Of a stretch of DNA of 64,000 nucleotides, positions 40,807 through 50,684 are shown one piece after another. Origin of the DNA: Pseudomonadota bacterium (GTDB lineage: Bacteria; Myxococcota_A; Polyangia; Polyangiales; Polyangiaceae); contig JAEYVE010000228.1 of assembly GCA_023432025.1 (NCBI GenBank), positions 1 to 64,000 of the forward strand, given 5' to 3'. Every line of letters begins with the position of its first letter. Positions within the stretch are counted from its first letter, which is position 1. The notes beneath the pieces are model-generated. The model did not search any database. It saw only the letters and a list, made by a program, of their open reading frames with translations, and had not been told where the DNA came from. Both the position numbers and the translations under genes were made by a program.

Positions 40807-42696
40807 GTGCTGAGCGCCATCTTCGACGATGTCTCGAGCCCGGAGGAGGTCGAGGCGCGTACGACGTTGGCGCTCCTGCGAGGCGCGGAGCGCTTGGCGC
40901 AGACTCTCTCCTTGGACGTCGACGGCGTGCGCGCGGGGCGCTTGGGAGCGCAGGCGGCGGCGCTCGGAAGAGCGCCCGCGGCGTGGACCCGGGCGGTGGA
41001 TGCCTTCGTGCACCTCGATGTTGCGCGCGCGGTCGCGCCGCGCGCGGCGGCGCATCGCGTGGGAGAGCTGCTCGACGCCCTCCTTGCCGCACGGATGACG
41101 CTCGAGGGACGTGCCCCGGGGCGGCCGTCACGCCGTCGTCGGGACGGAAGCTTCTTCACTCCTGCCGCGCTCGCCGCGCGCGTGGTCGAGCAAGCGCTCG
41201 AGCCGCTCGTGGAGACGGAGGGCGTCGAGTTTTTGCGTGTGTGTGATCCGGCCGCGGGCGGAGGCGCCTTCCTCGTCGAGGTGGCGCGCTGCATCGCCGA
41301 ACGAAGGGTGCAAAAAGGCGCGACGCTGCTCGAGGCAACGCGCGACGCCGTGGGACAGCTCTACGGGGTCGATCGCTCCGAGACGGCGGTGGCCACGACG
41401 GAGCTCGCGCTGTGGCTGCTCGTGAGCTCGAGTGCGCTCGCGCCGAGCGAGGTTGCTGCCCACCTGGCGTGGGGTGACGCGCTCCTGGGCGACGCGTGGC
41501 GCGCGAACGCGAGTCCGAACCCGAAGGCGAACCCGAACGCGTTTCACTTTCGTGAGGCGTTTCCCGAAGTGCGGGAGCGCGGCTTCGATCTCGTCATCGG
41601 CAATCCCCCCTGGGTGGCGTTCGCAGGGCGCTCGGCGCAACCGCTCGAGCCCGAAGTGCGCGCGTACTTTCAGAAACGTTTTCGCGCGTCGCGGGGCTTT
41701 CCCACGCTGCACGGCTTGTTCGTGGAGCGCGCGGCGGAGCTCGCTCCGCGCGGGCGCGTGGCGCTGCTCTTGCCCAGCGCGCTCTCGGATCTGGACGGCT
41801 ACCGCGCGGCGCGCGCTGCGCTCACGGAGACGCACGCTGTGTCCGAACCTTTGGTCGAGCTCGGGCAAGACGCGTTCAGCGGCGTGGTGCAGCCGAGCTT
41901 CGTGCTGGTGGCGGACGCGCGCCCGCCCGGAGGCGCGCGCATCGCGGAAGCGGAGCTGGCGCGCCCGTGGCGTCTCATCGAGCGCCAGCGTCAGGGCGTC
42001 GAGTTGACGCGCGCCTCGGTGCCTCGAGCCTGTGCGCGTTTGGACTCGCTTCCGGCGTTGCCGGGGGAAGCATTTCGGGAGCTCGGTTTTCAGAGCAACC
42101 GCGTCGTGAGCGAACGTCTGCTCGTGCGGGGCCGACAGCCAGCGGACGGCCGCACGGTGCCGCTCCTCGAGGGACGCAACGTTGCCGAGTTCAGGCAACA
42201 AGAGCCGCGCCTTTATTTGCGTGCGGAGGAAGACGTCCTTCTGCGCGCGCGAACGCGTCTCCGGCCGATCGAGCAGTATCGAGGCGTGGACTTCGTCGTC
42301 CGTCAAACGGCGCGTTTTACGATCGCCGCCCGTCACGGTGGGGAGGCGTTTCGCAACTCGCTCCTCGCGGGCTACGCCGTCGGCGAGCTGGACTGTGACC
42401 TCTTGGTGGGGCTCCTGAACAGCACCCTCTACCGAGCGCTGCACGTCAGCCGGCAACGAGACGCGCGCCAAGCAGCGTTCCCGCAAGTGAAGATCGGCCA
42501 CCTCCGTCGTCTACCGGCGCCGCCCACCGCAAAGCGCGAGGCATGGGAGGAAATCCGCAAAATCTCCGCGAAGGCAACGACCTTGGGCGCCTGCGACGAC
42601 GCGCTCCGCGCAGAGCTGGACGGCGCGGTGGCGCGCGCGTTCGGTCTCGCAGTGGACGAGCAGGAAGAGCTCGTTCGGTACGTCGCCGGCGCGTGA
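40807..42696 (+). CDS. N6-adenine DNA methyltransferase (Eco57I/TaqI-like)
   Basis: The 629-residue protein transfers methyl groups from SAM to adenine in DNA. A helical N-terminal region (about 1-115) precedes RRRRDGSFFTPAALAARVVEQAL. SAM motif I is CDPAAGGGAFLVEV (about 145), and catalytic motif IV is DLVIGNPPWVAF (about 260). A TaqI-like target-recognition domain covers about 430-600 (GRNVAEFRQQEPRLYL, FVVRQTARFTIAARHGGEAFRNS, LLVGLLNSTLYRALHVSRQRDARQAAFPQVKIGHL). There is no PD-(D/E)xK nuclease domain, and no restriction gene is next to it. It is solitary within a metabolic operon. The GTG start lies one base after the pdxA stop. Confidence 0.88.
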   Translation: MLSAIFDDVSSPEEVEARTTLALLRGAERLAQTLSLDVDGVRAGRLGAQAAALGRAPAAWTRAVDAFVHLDVARAVAPRAAAHRVGELLDALLAARMTLEGRAPGRPSRRRRDGSFFTPAALAARVVEQALEPLVETEGVEFLRVCDPAAGGGAFLVEVARCIAERRVQKGATLLEATRDAVGQLYGVDRSETAVATTELALWLLVSSSALAPSEVAAHLAWGDALLGDAWRANASPNPKANPNAFHFREAFPEVRERGFDLVIGNPPWVAFAGRSAQPLEPEVRAYFQKRFRASRGFPTLHGLFVERAAELAPRGRVALLLPSALSDLDGYRAARAALTETHAVSEPLVELGQDAFSGVVQPSFVLVADARPPGGARIAEAELARPWRLIERQRQGVELTRASVPRACARLDSLPALPGEAFRELGFQSNRVVSERLLVRGRQPADGRTVPLLEGRNVAEFRQQEPRLYLRAEEDVLLRARTRLRPIEQYRGVDFVVRQTARFTIAARHGGEAFRNSLLAGYAVGELDCDLLVGLLNSTLYRALHVSRQRDARQAAFPQVKIGHLRRLPAPPTAKREAWEEIRKISAKATTLGACDDALRAELDGAVARAFGLAVDEQEELVRYVAGA

Positions 42697-42827
42697 AGCG
42701 CCCGTGAAGCGAGCGGCGTGCGGGCGCGTCCGGAATCCGAGGGTCCGAGTCAGAGCCAGCGAGCTGCGGGGGCGGGGCGGGTTCCGCCGCGTCAGGGACC
42801 GGGACGCAGCGCTCGCGCGCACATCCG

Positions 42828-42865
42828 CGAAAAACACGAAACCCCGAGGTGGAGACCTCGGGGTT
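42828..42865 (-). terminator. Intrinsic terminator of the tRNA-Ala transcript
   Basis: AACCCCGAGGT and ACCTCGGGGTT form an 11-bp perfect stem with a GGAG loop (42840-42865). On the minus strand it is followed by TTCGTGTTTTTC, a T-rich tract. It lies 26 bases beyond the 3' end of tRNA-Ala. Confidence 0.85.
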
Positions 42866-42891
42866 CGCTCGACGTACGGTGACGTGTGATT

Positions 42892-42967
42892 TGGTGGAGC
42901 CGAGGGGGATCGAACCCCTGACCTCCGCACTGCCAGTGCGGCGCTCTCCCAGCTGAGCTACGGCCCC
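42892..42967 (-). tRNA. tRNA-Ala (anticodon GGC)
   Basis: A 76-nt cloverleaf with encoded CCA. The acceptor stem GGGGCCG pairs with CGGCTCC (one G-T), the D-arm includes AGCTCAGCTGGGAGAGC, and the anticodon stem CCGCA/TGCGG closes CTGGCAG with anticodon GGC. The T-arm is GGGGTTCGATCCCC. It is a single-gene transcript with a strong terminator. Confidence 0.97.
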
Positions 42968-43154
42968 GGCTTCTAAGAACCGGTCGAATGGGACGAGATG
43001 CTTTCGAACGAAAACTCTCGAAAAAAGGGGGAGGCCGAGAAGGCTGGGCCCCCTTTGGGGACGCGGAATCTGGCACGACCGCTTTCGTTTGGCGAGAGCA
43101 AATCGAGACTTTTTTGGGCCTTCGGGGAGCTTTTTCGGGCCCCTGTCGTGAGCC

Positions 43155-43478
43155 TCAGTGGGGGGCGTGACCGTGTTCGTCCAGCTCCACCTTGCGCGGA
43201 GCTGGGCGGACACCCGGCGCCGCGCCCGGTACCCGTTCGATGGCGCTGTCGGGCACGCGCCGGACGCGAATCTTTGGCTCCGCTGCGGTGGCCTGGGGAG
43301 CCGCGCTCGGCGCAGCGACGGCCGCCGCCTGATTCTCGCTCCCGCCGGCCAGCGCGAAGATGGCGATGCCCAAAAAGAGGAAGCCGCCGAGCAGTGGCAT
43401 CCACATCGGGGTGCGCGGCTCATCGGCGTCGAGCTCGTCTGCCGCGTGTCCAGTGCTGTGCGCGTGGGGATCGCTCAT
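43155..43478 (-). CDS. Small single-pass membrane protein, function unknown
   Basis: No family is recognised. The protein of about 107 residues has a His/Asp/Glu-rich N-terminus (MSDPHAHSTGHAADELDADEP), one TM segment (MWMPLLGGFLFLGIAIFALAG) and an Ala-rich then Arg/Val-rich C-terminal half ending in DEHGHAPH. His clusters at both ends might bind metal, but this is speculative. It is divergent from the Ser/Thr kinase across 166 bp. A start 13 codons upstream is possible. Confidence 0.65.
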   Translation of the reverse strand: MSDPHAHSTGHAADELDADEPRTPMWMPLLGGFLFLGIAIFALAGGSENQAAAVAAPSAAPQATAAEPKIRVRRVPDSAIERVPGAAPGVRPAPRKVELDEHGHAPH

Positions 43479-43644
43479 TGCCCACGGCTTATCCTTGATA
43501 GCGGCATGCGAGGTCAAGGCTCGAGGACCCAGAGTGGGCGCGCGAGCTTACGATCCTTCGGGGGTCGCGCTAGCCTGCCGGCGGGCCTCGCATTTCCTGG
43601 GCGTGTGGCTCCCGAGCGGCTGCGCGTCAGCAGCCAGGTAGTCA

Positions 43645-45000
43645 ATGGCACAGCAGCAACAGCGTTATCGCGTTCTCGACAAGATTGCCGCCGGCGGCAT
43701 GGCCGAGGTGTTCCGCGCCGAAAGCGCAGGCCTCGAAGGGTTCAAGAAGACCGTCGCGATCAAACGCGTACTGCCGCACCTATCCGAAAAAAAGCAGTTC
43801 ATCGGCATGTTCCTGGACGAGGCGCGTCTGAGCGCGCACCTCAGCCACTCGAACTGCGTCCAGGTCTTCGACATCGGTGTCGGCGACAACACCTACTTCA
43901 TCGTCATGGAGTACGTGGATGGCTCCGACTTGAAGGGGGTCATCGAGTCTCTGAAGGAATCCGGGCAGCGCATGCCCGTGGAGGAGGCGTGCCTCATTTG
44001 CGTGCGCATTTGCGAAGGCCTCGCCTACGCGCACGAGCTTTCGGATTCGTCGGGACGGTCGATGCAAATCGTGCATCGCGACATGTCGCCGCCCAACGTG
44101 CTCTTGACCCGCTACGGCGAAGTCAAAATCGTGGATTTCGGTCTCGCCAAGGCCAACAGCCAGCTCGAGGAGAGCGAGCCGGGCATCATCAAGGGCAAGT
44201 TCGGCTACCTTTCTCCCGAGGCAGCGCAGGGCAAAGAGGTGGACGCGCGAACGGACGTGTTCGCGGTGGGCATCATTCTTTGGGAGCTCTTGGCTGGAAA
44301 GCGCCTCTTCCAAGGCAGCACGGATCTGGAAACCGTGCGGCTCGTGCAGAAGGCCACGGTCCCGAACATTCGCGGCATTCGTCCGGATCTCCACGAACAC
44401 GTGGCGCGCGTGGTCGATCGCGCGCTCGCAGGAGATCCGAACCAGCGCTACCAGAGCGCCCGTGATCTCGGGCGGGACTTGAACCAGGCGCTCTTCGAGC
44501 TGCCGCGCGCGGTGTCGTCGTTCGACATCGCAAAGCTCGTCGAGCCCGTGCAGCGAAAGCGCAGCACGGCGAAGGTCAAGAAGGAGGGGTCGTTCATCGG
44601 CTCGCTCATCGACGAGGCCCTGTTCGAGTTCACCTCTCTCGACGACGGAGAAAAAAGCGGACCCAGCCAAGCGTCCGCGCCGCTCAACCTGAGCGGCTTC
44701 GATACGGTGAAGGATTGGGGCTCGGATCTGAACTTGTCGGGAAGCGACTATCAGCCGGGCAACTTGGCTGCGTTGGAAGAGGGCAACCTGGCGGCGCTCG
44801 AGGAGGAGCGTGCAGCCAGTCAGAGACCCGACTCCGCCGTGTCGTCGAGCGCGCCCCCGGCCTCGGAACGAGCTGGCAAGGGCAAAGGGAAGATCGTTCT
44901 GATCTTGGTGCTCCTGGCGCTCTTGGGCGGAGCAACCGGCGCCTACCTGACCGGGCAGCTTCCGCCTGCCGTGATGAAGGTGCTCCCTCAGGTGAAGTGA
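43645..45000 (+). CDS. Hanks-type Ser/Thr protein kinase, membrane anchored
   Basis: The 451-residue protein has an N-terminal kinase domain (about 8-285). Landmarks are the glycine loop KIAAGGMAEVF, VAIKRVLPHL (ATP Lys), HRDMSPPNVLL (catalytic Asp about 146), VDFGLAK (Mg Asp) and FGYLSPEAAQG, DVFAVGIILWELLAG. HRDMSPPN rather than HRDLKPEN is common in myxobacterial kinases. A linker with a duplicated NLAALEEG motif and one TM helix near the C-terminus (KIVLILVLLALLGGATGAYL) follow. The cytoplasmic kinase is thus tethered with almost no external sensor. No partner gene adjoins it. Confidence 0.96.
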   Translation: MAQQQQRYRVLDKIAAGGMAEVFRAESAGLEGFKKTVAIKRVLPHLSEKKQFIGMFLDEARLSAHLSHSNCVQVFDIGVGDNTYFIVMEYVDGSDLKGVIESLKESGQRMPVEEACLICVRICEGLAYAHELSDSSGRSMQIVHRDMSPPNVLLTRYGEVKIVDFGLAKANSQLEESEPGIIKGKFGYLSPEAAQGKEVDARTDVFAVGIILWELLAGKRLFQGSTDLETVRLVQKATVPNIRGIRPDLHEHVARVVDRALAGDPNQRYQSARDLGRDLNQALFELPRAVSSFDIAKLVEPVQRKRSTAKVKKEGSFIGSLIDEALFEFTSLDDGEKSGPSQASAPLNLSGFDTVKDWGSDLNLSGSDYQPGNLAALEEGNLAALEEERAASQRPDSAVSSSAPPASERAGKGKGKIVLILVLLALLGGATGAYLTGQLPPAVMKVLPQVK

Positions 45001-45039
45001 GCGGCGCGTTTCACACGCGGCCACTGGTCACGGAAAACG

Positions 45040-45074
45040 AAAACGCCGTCACGATTTCGTGACGGCGTTTTTTC
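45040..45074. terminator. Bidirectional intrinsic terminator after the kinase gene
   Basis: AAAACGCCGTCACG pairs with CGTGACGGCGTTTT across an ATTT loop, followed by TTTTTT on the plus strand and a matching tract on the other. It lies 39 bases after the kinase stop. infC converges on it from the other side, so it can serve both. Confidence 0.9.
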
Positions 45075-45174
45075 TTGGGACCAGAGAGGGGGCTCGAGAA
45101 GTGGAAGCTCTCGTTCGTCCGCATCGCATGAGGCGGGGCCCCCCGCGCTGAAGGGCCCCGAGCTTCCGACAACT

Positions 45175-46068
<894 letters not shown>

Positions 46069-46513
46069 AGACGGGGTATCTCTCTGCCTTTCTCGGGAGC
46101 ACCGCTCCCTCTCGAACCAACACTAATCAAAAACGACACTTGGGAATCGAGGCCGAACACGGCGTCGAAATCAGCGACGTCCGGGCGGGCTCACGCACGC
46201 ACCACCGTGAAAACGGTCCTCGGGATCGGCTGCCTACTGCGGCGGTCGCGACGATGCAAAGCGTCTCGCTCCACCCGGTCCCGGGGGAGCGGCCTTCGGC
46301 CGTGACCTTCGCCGGCGGAGGCAGCGCGCTCACTGGAACATTCCCGCGGCCTTCACGATGCGACCATGACGCGCGGGCGGACTCGAGCCGCGCTGCGCCG
46401 GGACGAGGGGACACCGCAACGAACCGGCAGCCCGACGCGCGGGCTGGCCTGTGAACGGGTCCCCCGGGCACTCCAAATGACGAAGCATTTCGCTAGCTTC
46501 GAGGAGTCCGGGG
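46069..46513. other. Region upstream of infC without a recognisable gene
   Basis: These 445 bases lie between infC and tRNA-Val, both on the minus strand. No reading frame shows family similarity or a good start. The infC promoter and leader should lie here. I see no clear riboswitch, attenuator or -35/-10 pair. Confidence 0.6.
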
Positions 46514-46585
46514 TAGGCGCGATTGGGATTGAACCAACGACCCCTACCATGTCAAGGTAGTGCTCTACCACTGAGCTACGCGCCT
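46514..46585 (-). tRNA. tRNA-Val (anticodon GAC)
   Basis: The acceptor stem AGGCGCG pairs perfectly with CGCGCCT. The D-arm includes AGCTCAGTGGTAGAGC. The anticodon stem CTACC/GGTAG closes TTGACAT with anticodon GAC. The T-arm is TTGGTTCAATCCCAA. The discriminator A is followed by CCC, so CCA is not fully encoded. Confidence 0.95.
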
Positions 46586-46980
46586 TTGGGTCTGTTGCAG
46601 TGCGGTGCCACCTTGAGGTTTGTCCGGGGTACGGATCACCCGAGCGGTTCCTGACTGCGTTCGGACCTTCCCTGGGTGACGACGCCCGAAAGCGTCGCCC
46701 TCGCGAGGGGGCCATCAGTTAGCGTCGGTCTTGGGGTGTGTCAAGCGCTGCCGGGTTGAACGTCCTCGGGCGGATTGCGATTGCGGGCGCGGAGCGTCCC
46801 TCGGGCCGCAAGGTCGGGAAAAGGAACGTGGGGACGACTCACTTCTGGCGGTTGCTGCAGTGGGGGATTCTGGCTATGAGCCCCGCCCATTCCTGGGCCC
46901 TCGCGCACGATTCGGTGAGCGTCGGCTCGATGTCAGAGGCCTGCCTCAGCGCAGGTCCTCATGTTTTCTGGAGGACACAC
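46586..46980. other. Divergent region between tRNA-Val and yajC
   Basis: These 395 bases contain the promoters of tRNA-Val (leftwards) and of the yajC-secD-secF operon (rightwards). A longer yajC reading frame extends back to 46738 but gives non-conserved sequence, and the ribosome-binding site at 46970 argues against it. No RNA gene is seen. Confidence 0.6.
46970..46974 (+). promoter_or_regulatory. Ribosome-binding site fixing the yajC GTG start
   Basis: GGAGG six bases before GTG 46981 is a textbook Shine-Dalgarno sequence. It decides the yajC start at 46981 rather than at upstream in-frame codons. Confidence 0.85.
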
Positions 46981-47358
46981 GTGGCGCTCGCCCTGCAACA
47001 GCTCCCCCCCTCGCCTGGGCAGGGGACGACGGCTTCTGCCCCCGCCCCCGCAGGTGAAGCACGACCTGCCGAGCCCGGCGCGCTCGGCATGCTTCTGCCG
47101 CTCATCCTCTTCGTGCCGCTCATCTTCGTCATGTTCTGGTCTTCTCGCTCGCAGCAGAAGCGCCAGCAGAAGCTGCTCGCCGAGCTCCAGAAGGGTGACT
47201 CGGTGCTCACGCAAGGTGGGTTGCGCGGCAAGCTGGTCGAGCTCGGCGATCGCTTCGCGAAGATCGAGATCGCCCCAGGCGTCAAGGTGGACGTCTTGCG
47301 CGGCTCGCTGCTCGGCAAGGACACCGTCGAAACTGCCTCTCAACTCGAGAAGAAGTAA
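46981..47358 (+). CDS. yajC: Preprotein translocase accessory protein YajC
   Basis: YajC is a small inner-membrane protein that joins SecDF in the holotranslocon. The 125-residue protein has a Pro/Ala-rich N-terminus, one TM segment (LGMLLPLILFVPLIFVMFW) and the cytoplasmic domain SRSQQKRQQKLLAELQKGDSVLTQGGLRGKLVELGDRFAKIEI, read here as separate conserved blocks. It is somewhat longer at the N-terminus than E. coli YajC. secD begins 14 bp downstream. Confidence 0.95.
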   Translation: MALALQQLPPSPGQGTTASAPAPAGEARPAEPGALGMLLPLILFVPLIFVMFWSSRSQQKRQQKLLAELQKGDSVLTQGGLRGKLVELGDRFAKIEIAPGVKVDVLRGSLLGKDTVETASQLEKK

Positions 47359-47372
47359 GCGAGCGAACCCTG

Positions 47373-49475
47373 GTGGCGAATACCTACCTTCTGTACTCGT
47401 TCGGCGCGCTGGCCTTCGTCATGGGCCTCGTCGGGCTCTTGCAACGGAGCAAGCGCTCGACGTTGTGGCCCGGCGCTCTGGCCGCGGCGTGCGCCGCGTG
47501 GGCCGCCTACGCCGACTCGTTCTGGGCCATGACCGTGTTCGGTTTGCTCGCGGTCTGGGCGCTCTTTGCGGCTCTGCCGTTTTTCGACGTGAACTGGCGG
47601 GTGCGCTCGGGACTCGTGCTCGTCACGGGCCTCCTCAGCTTCATCTTGCTGTGGCCTTCGCTCGAAACCATGACGAGCGGGCGCGTTCCGTGTCCGGCTT
47701 GGGTGAAGGACCGCGTGGGCGCGCGTTTGGTCGCCGGTCTGGACCTCCGCGGCGGCTTGCGCCTCGTTTACACGGTGGACGTGGACGAGGCGATCAAGGA
47801 CAAGCGAGATCGCTACTACGAAGACATGCGGCGTGAGCTGGCCAAGCTCTACGCCGGGCACCAGGGCGACGAAGTACCGAGCGAGGAAACGCTCAAGAAG
47901 CTCCGCGATCACGTCTCGCTGAGCGCTCCACGGCGGCCCGCCGACGTGATCGATCTGCAGATCAAGGAGGGCTCGGACCCGGCCAAGATCGACGCTCGCT
48001 TCCGTGACCTGTTCCGGCCGGACCTTCAGTCCAAGGTCATCGACGCGCGTACCTTCCAGTTCTCGGTCCGTGAGTCCGCCGAAACGGCGATCCGCGAGCG
48101 CGCCGTCAGTCAGGCCAAGGACATCATCTTGCGCCGTGTCGACGCGTTGGGCTTGCGAGAAGCCGCGGTCTCCACGCGCGACGAGGACATCATCATCGAG
48201 GTGCCAGGCTCGGACGAGGCCAGCTTCGAGAGCATCCGCGACATCATCAGCCAGACCGCGCGCCTCGACTTCAAGCTCCTGGACGACGACTCGGACTTTT
48301 TCGCGCAGCTCGAGCAAGGCGCCGCCCCGGACAGCCTCCCCGAGGGGCTGGAGTTCCGTCGCGAGAGCGTGCCCGTCGGCCTGGACGCTTCGGGCGATCG
48401 CCAGACGCGCATCAACACCTACGCCGTGCTCATGAACAAGGCCGGCGAGAGCAGTCAGGACTCGCTGCAGCGGTTCAAGGAGTGGGTCGCGACCCTCACG
48501 CTGCCCCCCGATCGCGAGGTAGGCTACGAGCTCGAGTACAAGGTTACGGACGAGGCCACGCTCAAAAGCGAAGAGGCTGGTTGGCGCACGTACCTTTTGA
48601 AGAGCCGCGCAGAAATCACCGGTGACCAAATTCGTGACGCCGCCGCGCAGCCGGACCAAGGCACGCAGAGCATCGGCGGCTGGCACGTAGCGATCACCTT
48701 CACGGACCAAGGTGGGCGCCTCTTCGAGCGCATCACCGGCGCCAACGTGAAGCGTCGTTTCGCGATCATCCTGGACGGCCGCGTCGAGAGCGCGCCGGAA
48801 ATTCTCGACCGCATTGCGGGCGGTCACGCGTCCATCACGATGGGCTCACGCGATCCCCAGGTGCAGCTCCAGGACGCGCGCAAGTTGGAGCTCGTGCTCC
48901 GCTCCGGCGCGCTGCCGGCGCCCATTTCGCCCTCCAACGAGCAGCGCATCGGTCCCTCCCTCGGACAGGAGTCGATTCAGCTGGGTCTGCAGGGCGCGGC
49001 GGCGGGTAGCTTTCTCGTGCTGCTCTTCATGATGGTTTACTACCGGCGCGCCGGCCTCATCGCCGACATCGCGGTGGTGATGAACCTGGTCATGCAGCTC
49101 GCGGTGCTGGCGTCGTTCGGCGCCTCCATGACGCTGCCGGGCATCGCCGGCTTGGCGCTCACCATCGGTATGAGCGTGGACGCCAACGTGCTCATCAACG
49201 AGCGTATTCGCGACGAGCTCCGTGAGGGGAAGAGCCCGCGCGCTGCCGTCGAAATCGGCTACGACAAGGCGTTCAGCGCCATCATCGACGGCCACATCAC
49301 CACCCTGATTTCCGGCATCGTGCTCGCTCAGTACGGTACCGGCCCCATCAAAGGCTTCGCCGTGACCCTCATGGTCGGCGTGGTCTGCAGCATCTTCACC
49401 GGTGTGTTCGTGACCCGCGTGCTCTTCGACATGTGGGTTCGGGGCTCGGGCAAGAAGAGCATCGACGTAGGCTAA
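47373..49475 (+). CDS. secD: Protein translocase subunit SecD
   Basis: SecD with SecF uses the proton gradient to pull exported proteins across the membrane. The 700-residue protein has a GTG start. An N-terminal membrane part unusually shows about four hydrophobic segments in the first 100 residues instead of one. Then come GLDLRGGLRLVYTVDVDEAI, the periplasmic P1 domain with RVDALGLREAAVSTRDEDIIIEVPG, and GSLGQESIQ-type SecD TM domain (IGPSLGQESIQLGLQG, AGLALTIGMSVDANVLINERIRDE, YDKAFSAIIDGHITTLISGIVL). secF follows six bases later. Confidence 0.97.
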   Translation: MANTYLLYSFGALAFVMGLVGLLQRSKRSTLWPGALAAACAAWAAYADSFWAMTVFGLLAVWALFAALPFFDVNWRVRSGLVLVTGLLSFILLWPSLETMTSGRVPCPAWVKDRVGARLVAGLDLRGGLRLVYTVDVDEAIKDKRDRYYEDMRRELAKLYAGHQGDEVPSEETLKKLRDHVSLSAPRRPADVIDLQIKEGSDPAKIDARFRDLFRPDLQSKVIDARTFQFSVRESAETAIRERAVSQAKDIILRRVDALGLREAAVSTRDEDIIIEVPGSDEASFESIRDIISQTARLDFKLLDDDSDFFAQLEQGAAPDSLPEGLEFRRESVPVGLDASGDRQTRINTYAVLMNKAGESSQDSLQRFKEWVATLTLPPDREVGYELEYKVTDEATLKSEEAGWRTYLLKSRAEITGDQIRDAAAQPDQGTQSIGGWHVAITFTDQGGRLFERITGANVKRRFAIILDGRVESAPEILDRIAGGHASITMGSRDPQVQLQDARKLELVLRSGALPAPISPSNEQRIGPSLGQESIQLGLQGAAAGSFLVLLFMMVYYRRAGLIADIAVVMNLVMQLAVLASFGASMTLPGIAGLALTIGMSVDANVLINERIRDELREGKSPRAAVEIGYDKAFSAIIDGHITTLISGIVLAQYGTGPIKGFAVTLMVGVVCSIFTGVFVTRVLFDMWVRGSGKKSIDVG

Positions 49476-49481
49476 AGCACC

Positions 49482-50684
49482 ATGCAGCTCTTTCCGGTCG
49501 GTAAAGTCTACGATTTCATGAAGAGGCGTACCCTCTTCATGGGTGTGAGCTTGTTCGTCACCGTCGCCTCGCTCGTGCTCCTGGTTTACCCGGGGCCCAA
49601 GCTGGGTACGGACTTCCGGGGCGGCACGGAGGTCGAGGTCGCCTTCCTCGGCCCGGTGACTGCCGGGCAGCTCACGGACGTCGTGAGTGGAGCGGGCTTT
49701 TCGCATCCGGACGTCATTCCCGTCGAGGACTTGAAGAACCCCAACCACTATCTCATCCGCGTCGAGGACGTCAGCACCGTCGACGAAGGCCAGCGCGCGG
49801 AAATCGAGGCCAAGCTGTGCGCCGGCGACCCCCTTCCCGCGGGCTGCTCGCCGGAGCACGCCGCGACCGAGGTCAAAATCAGCCCCGGCGGCGATAAAAT
49901 CACGGTGCGCTTCGAAGGTGCGCCCGATCTCGCTTGGGTTCGTTCGCAACTGGAATCGGTCCGGGGCCTCCAGCTTCGCGCAGGAGACAACAACCCTTCC
50001 ATTCAGAACGCGCGTGACCACAAGGTCGAAGTTCAGCTGACGAGCAAGGGTGACCAGCTGATGGGCGCCCTGCGCGACAAGTTGGGCCCCAACGTGGTGC
50101 CGGAGCAGGCGCTGCGCACCGAGTGGATCGGTCCGAAGGCAGGCGCGCAGCTGCGCGATGCGGCCGTGAAGAGCGTTGCCATCACGCTCTTCTTCATCAT
50201 GGCTTACGTGGCCTTCCGCTTCGATCTGCGCTTTGCGCCGGGTACGGTGCTGAGCTTGGCGCACGACGCGATTGGCACGGTCGGCATCCTCATCTTGCTG
50301 GGCAAGGAGCTGAACCTGACGACGCTGGCCGCGGTGCTGACGATCATCGGTTACTCGGTGTCCGATACGGTGGTCGTGTACGACCGCGTGCGTGAAAACT
50401 TGGGCCGCCTGCGGGGCGCGAGCTTCCATACGCTGATCAACGTGAGCCTCTCGGAGATGCTCGGTCGGACGCTGATCAACAGCGGCACGCTGCTTTTCAG
50501 TCTCCTTTGCTTCTTCGTGTGGGGCACCGGCCAGCTCAAGGACTTCGCGCTCGCGCTGGTGATTGGCGTCTTCTTGGGCGTTTATTCGTCCATTTACGTG
50601 GCTTTGCCGCTCACCGAGTGGCTCGATCGTAAGTTCTTCTCGCAGCTCGGGCGCAAGAGCGGACGCAAGACCGCGACGGCGTGA
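49482..50684 (+). CDS. secF: Protein translocase subunit SecF
   Basis: The 400-residue partner of SecD has an N-terminal TM helix, LGTDFRGGTEVEVAF, a periplasmic domain with an insertion (about 80-180), then five TM helices. Diagnostic blocks are LSLAHDAIGTVGILILLGKE, AAVLTIIGYSVSDTVVVYDRVREN and SLSEMLGRTLINSGTLLF. It is longer than E. coli SecF (323) because of the periplasmic insertion. The stop overlaps the recJ GTG (GTGA). Confidence 0.97.
   Translation: MQLFPVGKVYDFMKRRTLFMGVSLFVTVASLVLLVYPGPKLGTDFRGGTEVEVAFLGPVTAGQLTDVVSGAGFSHPDVIPVEDLKNPNHYLIRVEDVSTVDEGQRAEIEAKLCAGDPLPAGCSPEHAATEVKISPGGDKITVRFEGAPDLAWVRSQLESVRGLQLRAGDNNPSIQNARDHKVEVQLTSKGDQLMGALRDKLGPNVVPEQALRTEWIGPKAGAQLRDAAVKSVAITLFFIMAYVAFRFDLRFAPGTVLSLAHDAIGTVGILILLGKELNLTTLAAVLTIIGYSVSDTVVVYDRVRENLGRLRGASFHTLINVSLSEMLGRTLINSGTLLFSLLCFFVWGTGQLKDFALALVIGVFLGVYSSIYVALPLTEWLDRKFFSQLGRKSGRKTATA

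Noticed and set aside
46738..46980. Longer YajC starting at 46738
   Set aside because: GGAGG six bases before GTG 46981 and the family's usual length fix the start; the upstream residues are not YajC-like.
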